The notes under the pieces are model-generated. The model was not told where the DNA came from. It did not search any database and saw only the letters and a list, made by a program, of their open reading frames with translations. Of a stretch of DNA of 64,000 nt, positions 1 through 8,158 are shown one piece after another. The stretch lies in the NCBI GenBank assembly GCA_023105745.1, contig JALGQZ010000001.1, positions 61,419,937 through 61,483,936 of the forward strand, given 5' to 3'. The position numbers and the translations under genes are program-made. The stretch comes from Austropuccinia psidii. Lineage: Eukaryota; Basidiomycota; Pucciniomycetes; Pucciniales; Sphaerophragmiaceae. Within the stretch, counting starts at the first letter, position 1, and the number at the start of each line of letters is the position of its first letter.

Positions 1-1366
1 CACTTCACCTCCTTTTTGGGAATATGGACCTTCCTCTTTTGTCTTATCATGACTCCCTGGAGGAGTTGTGGGATGAAGAGGAAGAGCTAGAAGAAGTAGA
101 AACCGTGATGAAGGTTGTTCCTTCTGTCTATCACCAATACTTGGATGTATTCTCCAAGGTGAAAGCAGAGAAACTTCCTCCTCACCGCACCTGTGATCAT
201 CATATTGAGCTGGAGGGGTCTCTACCTCCAGTTGGGGTGATCTACTCTTTATCCAAACAAGAGTCAGATACACTCAGGGCCTACATTTCAGAGAATGTAG
301 AGAAAGGTTTCATCCGCCCAAGCTCCTCTTCAACAGGAGCACCTGTTCTCTTTGTCAAAAAGAAAGATGGTGGCCTCCGTTTGTGTGTTGATTACCGCAA
401 ACTCAATGCTGTTACTAGGAAGAGCAAGTATCCTGTTCCTCCTATGAATCAGCTTCTCAATGTGTTTAATGGTTCTTCTATCTTCTCCAAGATTGATTTG
501 CGTGGTGCATATAGCCTGCTCAGAATCAAGGAGGGTGATGAACATTTGACTTGTTTTACAACTAAATATGGCAGTTATGAATACTTGGTTATGCCATTTG
601 GGCTCACCAATGCTCTTTCTTCTTTTCAAAATCTTGTCAATGATATCTTTCAAGATTTCCTTGATGTTTATGTTGTGGTTTATTTGGATTACATTATGGT
701 CTTTTCCCAATCTGAGGAAGAACATGTCACTCATGTGTCCACTGTTCTTTCCAGACTCAGAGCCAATAACCTTTTTGCTAAGGCGTCCAAATGCCTGTTT
801 CATGTTTCAAGCGTGGAACATCTTGGTTATGTAGTTTCTTCTGAAGGCCTCAAGATGTACCAAGCAAAAGTCAAGCAGATTCTCAATTGGCCACCTCCAA
901 GAAACCTCAAGGCTCTTCAATCCTTTGTTGGCTTTGCCAACTTCTACCACCGTTTCATCAAGAATTATTCAAAGAAGATCAGTTCACTCACCAGTTTCCT
1001 CAAGAAAGATTCCTGTTTTCCCCTCAATGAGGAAGCTCTCAGTCAGTTTCACCAACTCAAAGAGGCTTTCACCACCACCCCAATCCTTCTTTACCCACCA
1101 TGGTAGAGACCGATGCATCAGATTATGCCTTGGGTTCTGTACTGAGTCAGGTCTCTGATTCAGGAAAACATCCCATTGCATTCAACAGCCGCAAGCTTGT
1201 CCCAGCAGAGCTCAATTACGAAATTCATGACAAGGAGCTCCTTGGTATCATCTGGGCTCTCAAGCGCTTGAGGGCTTTTCTTCTTTCACTGGCTTCCCCT
1301 TCTGAAGTTCTTACTGATCACTCTTCCCTTCAATACTTCATGACCTCCAAAGTACTCACTTGCCGT
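1..1366 (+). pseudogene. pol: A1 pol, reverse transcriptase and RNase H part, broken
   Basis: The frame is open from the window edge to a stop at 1104-1106. It carries typical Ty3/gypsy RT blocks: the KKKDGGLRLCVDYRKLN region near 352-410, KIDLRGAY near 488-512, MPFGLTNA near 590-615, and thumb blocks LNWPPP and FANFYHRF near 880-960. The catalytic box that should read YLDD reads YLDY (about 681-692), so polymerase activity should be lost. RNase H resumes in the -1 frame at about 1090 with ETDASDYALG, EIHDKELLG and LTDHSSLQYF, so its acidic residues are kept. The same -1 break occurs at the same place in A2. RNase H is cut at 1366 by an inserted LTR and continues at 4035. Confidence 0.93.
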
Positions 1367-1889
1367 TGTGGTATTCCATACCATTAGTACCAGTTTCAAG
1401 CTTACCAATAAAACAAAAGAAAAAAATGATAATAAAACAAATTACACAAAACATTTTACACATTACAACTACAGATTTCACACAGAAATATACAATACGC
1501 AGCCGCAAGATTTTATCAAAACAGTATAGTATCAAAGGATTTATCCACCTTATTGCATAATCAATAACAAATTATGCAATTAAAAGGAGTTAATATAAAT
1601 AAAGGTATATGAAGACACACCACGGAATCAGCGCTGTATTTTCCCCACCTTGATTCAATTGAAAGAAGAAATACCTCAAGGCTATGCATAAAAGTACAAT
1701 ATATTTTCCAAGAACAAATGTTTGCTTAGTAATAATGACACGCATCAAACTTGATAGAAATGATGCAATCTCCATATGAAATGATACAATACTAAAACAG
1801 AAACACCAGCATAATTTTCTCATATATATCATATGACTAGAAGAAAGTTCAATTGTCAGGAGCTGTATTTTCTCCACTTTCTTGGCAAA

Positions 1890-3110
1890 AAGAAAACTCA
1901 CCAGCCAAATTATCTCAAATACATCACATGATTGTGATAAGGAAAAGAGCCACCAGCATAATTCTCTCAAAACATACGTAAAAAATAGAAACAAAAAATA
2001 CTTTCCCCACCTTCAATAAAACATTACCAGCCAAATTATCTCAATGACATCACATGATTTTGATAAGAAACAGAAACACCAGCATAATTTTCTCATATAT
2101 ATCATATGACTAGAAGAATTTTCAATTGTCTGGAGCTGTATTTTCTCCACTTTCTTGGAAAAAAGAAAATCTCACCAGCCAAATTATCTCAAATACATCA
2201 CATGATTTTGATAAGAAAAAGCACCACCAGCATAATTCTCTCAGAACATACGTAAAAAAAATAGAAACAAAAATACTTTCCCCACCTTCAAGAAAATCCC
2301 ACCAGCCAAATTATCTCAAACACATCACATGATTTTGATAAGAAAAAGCACCACCAGCATAATGCTCTCAGAAAATACGTAACAAAGTCACCAAAAATGA
2401 AAGTGTCACCAGCAAAATTATCTCAAATACATCACATGATTTTGATAAGACAAAGCACCACCAGCATAATTCTCTCATAAAATACGTAAAAATAGAAACA
2501 AAAAAAATACTTTCCCCACCTTCAAGAAAACATCACCAGCCATATTATCTCAATGACCTCACATGACTCTGATAAAAAGAAAATCTCACCAGCCAAATTA
2601 TCTCAAACACATCACATGATTTTGATAAGAAAAAGCACCACCAGCATAATTCTCTCAGAACATACGTAAAAATAGAAACAAAAATACTTTCCCCGCCTTC
2701 AAGAAAACATCACCAGCCAAATTATCTCAAAGACATCACATGATTTTGATAAGAAACAGAAACACCAGCATAATTTTCTCATATATATCATATGACTAGA
2801 AGACAGTTCAATTGTCAGGAGCTGTATTTTCTCCACTTTCTTGGCAAAAAGAAAGTCTCACCAGCAAAATTATCTCAAATACATCACATGATTTTGATAA
2901 GAAAAAGCACCACCAGCATAATTCTCTCATAAAATACGTAAAAAATAGAAACAAAAAAATACTTTCCCCACCTTCAAGAAAACATCACCAGCCATATTAT
3001 ATCAATGACCTCACATGACTCTGATAAAAAGAAAATCTCACCAGCCAAATTATCTCAAATACATCACATGATCTTGATAAGAAAAAGCACCACCAGCATA
3101 ATTCTCTCAG
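1890..3110 (+). repeat. Degenerate tandem block in LTR G with repeated GATA motifs
   Basis: Units of roughly 100-150 bases repeat about eleven times. The core is ACCAGCCAAATTATCTCAA, followed by ATCACATGATTTTGATAAG, then CACCACCAGCATAATTCTCTC and a CTTTCCCCACCTTCAA stretch. I count nine exact TGATAAG and two TGATAAA. The block lies upstream of the LTR TATA box, so it is probably the U3 enhancer region. Units differ by indels and substitutions, so this is not a young satellite. Confidence 0.85.
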
Positions 3111-3215
3111 CAAACACGCTGCTACACCAAAACTACACGTCTCACTAGCTAAAACCTCTCAACTATGATTTTTTCTAAGTACCCTATTTTGAGAAGCTCT
3201 ATGGAGGCCCAAAAG

Positions 3216-3225
3216 CTATAAATAG
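3216..3225 (+). promoter_or_regulatory. Probable TATA box of LTR G
   Basis: CTATAAATAG lies between the U3 repeat block and a CT-rich stretch, as expected of an LTR core promoter. Transcripts starting about 30 bases downstream would run through the LTR and into the A1 integrase segment. A short upstream frame begins at the ATG near 3258. Confidence 0.6.
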
Positions 3226-3334
3226 AGGTCCTCTCTCCCTCATTTTCCCCATCATCATGGAACAAGTTCCCACTATCCAGGATCATAACCATCCCTGAAC
3301 TAGCAGGATATCTAGAATAGTAGTAGTGTTTTAG

Positions 3335-3500
3335 TAGTGAAAAGCTCAGTAGCCTTGCTCAGTAGCTTAGTATTAGTGAAGAATAGTAGTATAACCGTAG
3401 TAAAAGCTCAGTAGCCTTGCTCAGTAGCTTAGTATTAGTGAAGAATAGTAGTATTAACGTAGTAAAAAGCTCAGTAGCCTTGCTCAGTGGCTTAGTATTA
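3335..3500 (+). repeat. Three tandem copies of a 63-64 base unit downstream of the LTR G TATA box
   Basis: The core AGCTCAGTAGCCTTGCTCAG starts near 3343, 3407 and 3470. Each copy is followed by AGCTTAGTATTAGTGAAGAATAG or a decayed form; the third copy is the most degraded. The position suggests the transcribed R or U5 part. From about 3530 to 3760 the sequence becomes A-rich, with a run of about 21 A near 3652-3672 and a TA dinucleotide tract near 3714-3731. Confidence 0.8.
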
Positions 3501-3960
3501 TTAAAAAAAAGTAGTAGTGATATAAAACCCAGTATTAAAAAAAAATCCTAAAAGAATCAAATCCAGTAGTCTTATTATTAGTACTCATATCAAAAAAAAA
3601 TCATTATAATCAACCTAAAACCATAAAAAATATATATATTCTTATCATTCTTAAAAAAAAAAAAAAAAAAAAATATTCTTATTAGTTTCATTAAAATAAC
3701 AGAAACCCAAAACATATATATATATATATATTATCATCACTTTTATTAAAATAAAGTAAAAAAATCTAGTGTTTATTTTATCAGAAATTTTAGATCAGAA
3801 TTTTTACTGTAGTGTTATTGATAGGTCTGATTTAGAGACTGCTGATAAGTCTTCTCTATCTGTTAAAGCCACAAATCTTATTTTATTTTGTGATTCTCTG
3901 TAGGCTGACTATTCAGTATTATTTAGAGGGGCAGCTAATACACCTTAGCACCCATGGTTA

Positions 3961-5724
3961 TTGGACAATTCTGAAATTCAAAACAGACTTACCAATAATT
4001 TCCCCCTCAAGGTACTGCCTTATTTCATCCCACACCGTCAAGCCCGTTGGGCTGAATTCCTTTCTGAATTTCATTTCTCAATCACTTACCGCCCTGGCTG
4101 CCTAGCTACTCTTCCAGATGCCTTATCACGTCGGGACGACGTTTATCCAGAGAGGGGGGAGGATTTCATCAGCAAGAATCCAATGAATTTTAAGCAAATC
4201 ATTAAGCAAGATGAAGTTCAACCCTCAAAGTTTTTTGCAGTCAAGGTGGAATCTTTTTCAAATTTGATTGATTCAATCCAGAAGAAATTATGGCAAGATC
4301 CCCAGTACAGAAGTATCCTTGAAGATTTGGGTAGAGGTAAATCTGTCCAAGATTATTCTCTTGATTCCTCTTCCCAACTCCTTCTCTTCAAAGATTGGGT
4401 GGTAGTCCCAAATGACTCCACAATTCAACTTAGTATTCTTCAAAAGCATCACGATTCTCCTCTGGCTGGCCACCCTGGCCAAGAGAAGACTCTCAAACTT
4501 GTCAAGCGGGATTTCCACTGGTCCCGCATGACTCAATTTATCAAGGATTATGTTTCATCCTGTCAACAGTGCTCAAGAAACAAGAATATTCACCATAAGA
4601 AGTTTGGATTCCTCAAACCTCTTCCAATTTCAAATGGTCCTTGGATTTGTCTTTCAATGGACTTCATCACTCAACTGCCGCCGTCCAATTACTTTGATTC
4701 AATCCTGGTAATAGTGGACAGATTCTCAAAAATGGCAGTTCTTATTCCAACAATGTCTTCAATCACTTCCCTGGACTTGGCCCATTTATTCATCAAGAAT
4801 ATCTTTTCAAAGCATGGCCTTCTGTTAAGCATTGCCAGTGATAGAGGTTCACTTTTTGTTTCTTCCTTTTGGACCAATCTTTGTCAGCAGCTCAAGATTT
4901 CAAGAGACTTGTCAACTGCTTACCATCCAGAAACTGATGGACAGACAGAGAGGGTAAACCAGATACTAGAACAGTATCTTTGGATGTATGTCAGTAATCA
5001 TCAAGATGATTGGAACACCTGGCTCCCTCTGGCTGAATTTGCCTACAATAATTCTGATCACTCTTCAACCAAGCAATCCCCGTTTTTCACTGTTTATGGA
5101 AGAGATCCACATTTTGATTCAGTTCACATCACTCAAGACACTCCTGCTGGAAAGTTATCAACAAAAATCCAATCAGTACAGCAAGATGTCAAGAGAGAAC
5201 TTGAAGCTTCCATAAACCGGCTTAAGAGGTATGCAGATAAAGGTAGAGCAAGTCCACCCGTTTTCAATCCTGGTGACATGGTATGGCTTTCCTCCAAGAA
5301 TATCAAATCAACCAGACCCACCAAAAAACTATCCAAAAGATGGTTGGGTCCCTTTCCAATCTTGAAGAAAGTCAGTTCTCATGCTTACCACCTCAAGCTT
5401 CCATCCCAATGGAAATCCGTCCACCCAGTCTTCCATATCTCCCTCCTGGAACCAGTCAAGACATCAACAATCCCAAATCAGCATCAAGAGCCTCCTCCAC
5501 CAATTACCATTGAAGAAGAAGAGGAATGGGAAGTCTCTCAAGTACTGGATTCAAAGCTCAAGAGGAGAAAGTTATGGTATCTGGTGGAATGGAAAGGTTT
5601 CAATCAAGACCCAGAAAGATCCACTTGGGAACCAGACAAAAACCTCAAGAATTGTCCTGATCTTGTCAAAGATTTCCATTCTTTGTATCCTGACAAGCCA
5701 GGACCCAATTCTTTAAGAGCTTGA
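3961..5724 (+). CDS. pol: A1 integrase and chromodomain, intact open frame (pol 3' part)
   Basis: This is the longest undamaged frame in the window, 587 codons. The first 25 codons, including the ATG, come from LTR G; A1 pol resumes at 4035 with QARWAEFLSEFHF. It contains the end of RNase H, then a zinc-binding HHCC region (HHDSPLAGH near 4447-4475 and CQQC near 4562-4573). The integrase core has D in SMDFITQLP, D in ASDRGS and E in GQTERVN, with 35 residues between the last two, as the family requires. It ends with a chromodomain (WEVSQVLDSKLKRRKLWYLV to STWEP, near 5527-5635). Chromodomains of this group are known to steer integration toward marked heterochromatin. Whether the segment is expressed is unknown. 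Confidence 0.92.
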   Translation: MDNSEIQNRLTNNFPLKVLPYFIPHRQARWAEFLSEFHFSITYRPGCLATLPDALSRRDDVYPERGEDFISKNPMNFKQIIKQDEVQPSKFFAVKVESFSNLIDSIQKKLWQDPQYRSILEDLGRGKSVQDYSLDSSSQLLLFKDWVVVPNDSTIQLSILQKHHDSPLAGHPGQEKTLKLVKRDFHWSRMTQFIKDYVSSCQQCSRNKNIHHKKFGFLKPLPISNGPWICLSMDFITQLPPSNYFDSILVIVDRFSKMAVLIPTMSSITSLDLAHLFIKNIFSKHGLLLSIASDRGSLFVSSFWTNLCQQLKISRDLSTAYHPETDGQTERVNQILEQYLWMYVSNHQDDWNTWLPLAEFAYNNSDHSSTKQSPFFTVYGRDPHFDSVHITQDTPAGKLSTKIQSVQQDVKRELEASINRLKRYADKGRASPPVFNPGDMVWLSSKNIKSTRPTKKLSKRWLGPFPILKKVSSHAYHLKLPSQWKSVHPVFHISLLEPVKTSTIPNQHQEPPPPITIEEEEEWEVSQVLDSKLKRRKLWYLVEWKGFNQDPERSTWEPDKNLKNCPDLVKDFHSLYPDKPGPNSLRA

Positions 5725-6471
5725 TCTTTTATGGTGCTTGGTGGGGAGAAGAATTACCAAAGGTAAGTCCCACTCCTGGTATGCACCTTTAGGGGTATTC
5801 TACTCCTATTTGTTGTAAGCATCACCTTGGCCACTCTGTGAACAGTTTGCAATTTGGACACAGATCCGTTGGCCTGGCTTTCAACATCAATTAAAAAATC
5901 ATGGCCATTTTTCACTCGGGCAAATGAACCATTCACATTCATTTTCCTTTCCAAGTTTTTTCCAATTCAAGACATTCCTTCATCAAATTTATATTCTTAT
6001 TTATGGCACTGGCGGGATTGGCAACTTCTAAAAGTAAGTTCCTCTCCTGGTGTGCACTTCCCTGAGGGGTCTACAGTCTTTTCAAAACATCACCTTGGCC
6101 ACTCTGTGAGCACCTGGCATCAAATTCTTTTCTTCCAGGTCCTTGGCCACTTCCAAATCAACCGTCAAAATCCGTGATGAAGATTGGATCCCCCTTCAAA
6201 AATTTTTTTCTTTTTTATTTTCCTTTTGTGTTTCTTTATCTTTACTTTTCTTCAAAATTTCTTTTATTTTTATCTTTATGCCAAAATTCTACGGCAAATT
6301 CAATCCGTCAACATTTTCAAGCCAAATGTCAAGAGAAGACTACGTCAACCTCAATTCATATGCCAACATTATTATCAGTACAAAAATTTTCTTTTACAAA
6401 TCAAGATCAATCCATCTCAACAGCCTCAACAGGCTTTTACCTTATCTTGGTGCTCAGGAGCTCACCATTCA
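5725..6471 (+). other. A1 3' untranslated region with a duplicated unit
   Basis: There is no credible coding frame between the pol stop and the polypurine tract. Two diverged copies of a roughly 115-base unit lie at about 5731-5845 and 6003-6120. Each has TACCAAAGGTAAGT or a variant, then CTCCTGGT(A/G)TGCAC, a GGGGT motif, and CATCACCTTGGCCACTCTGTG. The same two units stand in A2 at about 28411-28525 and 28680-28800, so the duplication is older than both insertions. Confidence 0.7.
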
Positions 6472-6485
6472 AGGTAGGGGGGTAC
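6472..6485 (+). other. Polypurine tract of A1
   Basis: AGGTAGGGGGGTAC directly precedes the 3' LTR, where plus-strand DNA synthesis is primed. The identical tract occurs in A2 at 29156-29169. Confidence 0.8.
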
Positions 6486-7190
6486 TGTCACAACCACAAG
6501 TTTGACCCTCCTCCTTGATGGTTGCGGCAAATCAACCTGGGGCCAATTGGCCACGTCATATCTTTTATGGCCAATTGGCCCCCTTGGGTGTTCTATGGCA
6601 TCCACGCCATAACACCTTCCCATGGCCTTAACCTTCCGTCATTGGCCTTCTTGGCCAATCCCCACTTCACCAACCCCCAGGCCTTCATCTTTGATTTTGG
6701 GCCTGGGGGGGTCATTTTGTCTTCTAGGGGCCTCCAGGCCCCCTAGCCATCATCTTTGGATTCAGGGCCACCCCTTTCATTAATGGGGTTTTGGGCCATT
6801 TAGGCCGCCTACGGCTCCTATGGCCCGTGGGCCGCGGTCCGCGGTCCGTAGGCTATTTAGGCCCCTTTTGGCCTAATCCAATGAGGCCAAAAGGGGCCAG
6901 CCACCTAGGCCCCAAGGCCAGGTGGGTCCCAAACCACAATTTGGCCCACCTGAGCCATTTTTTGGCCACCATTCCCTTGGACCCAAAAGTGACCAAAAAC
7001 CCCATGGACACCATTTTGGCCATAAATCCCATAGGACCCAATTTTGGCCATGGACCACCCTGGACCAATAGTTCAGCCATGGCCTCTGGCAAACACCAGA
7101 GGCCATCAGATCAGCTCAGCCCGTCTTTCCCCTCAACTCCAGGGGATTTCCTCCTTTCCTTCATACCATCCGTACTCAAGGTTGCAGGCA

Positions 7191-7226
7191 TGGTGCATAT
7201 ATGGTATTATATACCATTTTGCACCA
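7191..7226 (+). promoter_or_regulatory. Inverted repeat around TATA in the A1 LTR
   Basis: Outer arms TGGTGCA and TGCACCA enclose inner arms ATGGTAT and ATACCAT, separated by TAT. Identical or near-identical copies lie at 11481-11516 and 29876-29911. A3 (59751-59767) has changed both inner arms together, to ATGGTGT and ACACCAT. The TATA-containing dyad may be the core promoter or an RNA hairpin. Confidence 0.7.
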
Positions 7227-7716
7227 TTTTTTCTCAGTAATCCAATGGTGACGTTTTCAAGATCCAATTCCACCTTTACAAATCAAGGTCCCAAATCCCA
7301 AAGCCCATTTTGAAGGAGGATTAATCAGCTCATCAGTCTGACAAGTTATGGCGGCCATCAGAAGACTCTTCAAGGATCCCAACCACCTGTATCTGCAGGA
7401 GTTGGGTTGGCACAATTCATTCAGAATTATTCAAGGGCAATTCTCAAGAGGTATTACATCATTTAAGTCAGCTGTCAAGGAATCAAGTATTCAATACTCC
7501 TTTGGACAACTCAATTCATCTGTACAGGCCTCATTCAATCAACCTGTATGGTCCTGGCCCAATTGGGTCATTTAATATTCCACTGTGGGAACTCCATCAC
7601 ACAGTTCAATTTCAAGATGGCCAGAACTGTATTTCCCGATCCGGACAATACATCCATTGATCTACCTTCCAGGATCAATCTTTCAGTTTTCACATATACC
7701 GGCTACCTTTCAGGAC

Positions 7717-7747
7717 CTGGGGACTTTTTCCCCAGTTAATTAATATA
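7717..7747 (+). promoter_or_regulatory. Stem-loop CTGGGGA..TCCCCAG followed by TTAATTAATATA
   Basis: A 7-base-pair stem with a 5-base loop (7717-7735) is followed at once by TTAATTAATATA, the reverse complement of TATATTAATTAA found just inside the 5' LTRs of A2 (12390-12401) and A3 (60640-60651). A CATATAC motif lies about 20-25 bases upstream of the stem. Copies occur in A2 (12008-12038) and A3 (60258-60288). It may mark the transcript 5' end and act as a self-primer as in Tf1. Confidence 0.5.
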
Positions 7748-8140
7748 TTGGATTTATTATTATCCTTATTTTCTTTTATCTTATTAAAGTTAATACTGAT
7801 AATCTTAAGTCAGTCATTCGCACCCTTTCTCTTTGCTTTCCTCGCCTGTCAGTGGATATTGGTGGTCATATCCTTTACTAATTCCATTGTTCTTTCTGGC
7901 AGGTTGAAACAGTGAATTGAGGATTCACTTGGTTGGCTTCTTGGCCTTTGGCTTTCTTTTATCTTTGGCCTCTGGCTTCACTCTTACTATCCTTTGTTAT
8001 CTTTGGCATATTTGTCCTTTCTCTTATGCCTGCTTAAGAAATATATTCCATAGTATTTCTTATCATCTTTGCAGCCCTCCAAGTGAGTTCTTGATTCCTG
8101 AGTGCCAGGCCCTCTTGCTTTCATAAGAGCCCCTGTGACA

Positions 8141-8158
8141 ATGGGGTGGAATGGCCCT
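8141..8158 (-). repeat. Sliver of family C LTR (C2) between A1 and B2
   Basis: The 18 bases join without a gap to 39943 onward once B2 and one copy of its duplication are removed. The joined sequence matches C1 near 32306-32335 (GGTGGAA..GGC, CTAGACC, CA.GTAGAGG). It holds the right half of the presumed A1 duplication (8141-8145) and the left B2 duplication GCCCT (8154-8158). Confidence 0.8.

Larger units (their letters stand above)
1367..4034 (+). mobile_element. Lone LTR G, 2668 bp, inserted in A1 pol
   Basis: The insert begins TGTGG and ends CCACA, the short inverted ends of an LTR. It is flanked by a 4-base duplication CCGT (1363-1366 and 4035-4038). The uninterrupted site is visible in A2 at 26711-26724, where CTTGCCGT runs straight into CAAGCC. 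It has no coding region. It reads as U3 with a repeat block, a TATA box at 3216, a second repeat block after it, then U5. No internal region or second LTR is present, so it is most simply a solo LTR. A short non-autonomous LTR element is possible. The superfamily is not resolved. Confidence 0.85.
1..8140 (+). mobile_element. Family A copy A1, chromodomain Ty3/gypsy retrotransposon, 3' part
   Basis: The order RT, RNase H, integrase, chromodomain, polypurine tract and 3' LTR defines a Tf1/Tf2-like chromovirus. The 5' LTR, gag, PR and start of RT lie left of the window. The element is split by an inserted LTR at 1367-4034. Directly right of its 3' LTR the DNA matches family C LTR sequence (8141-8158, continuing at 39943), so A1 sits inside a C LTR. 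The expected target duplication is ATGGG (8141-8145), but its partner is outside the window. A1 cannot be autonomous because the RT box reads YLDY and there is a frame break before RNase H. Confidence 0.93.
6486..8140 (+). repeat. A1 3' LTR, 1655 bp
   Basis: It starts TGTCACA and ends TGTGACA, perfect inverted ends of 7 bases. The U3 half (about 6540-7090) is strikingly rich in GGCC and contains two copies of the palindrome GGCCAATTGGCC (6541-6552, 6569-6580). A 36-base inverted repeat with a TATATA core lies at 7191-7226. A stem-loop followed by TTAATTAATATA lies at 7717-7747. It aligns along its length with the A2 3' LTR (29170-30826). Confidence 0.95.

Noticed and set aside
330..803. A 157-codon antisense frame across the A1 RT, with a similar one in A2 at 15380-15784
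   Set aside because: It mirrors conserved RT codons on the other strand. Its apparent conservation follows from the RT sequence, and it has no recognisable domain.
1890..3110. Regularly spaced repeats that might suggest a CRISPR array
   Set aside because: Units and spacers both vary and repeat. This is a eukaryotic LTR flanked by a target duplication, with no cas genes.
6853..7240. Long Pro/Gly/Trp-rich frames on both strands in the A1 LTR
   Set aside because: Produced by GGCC repeats with few stops; composition-driven, lying inside an LTR, and not kept as protein in the A2 or A3 LTR.
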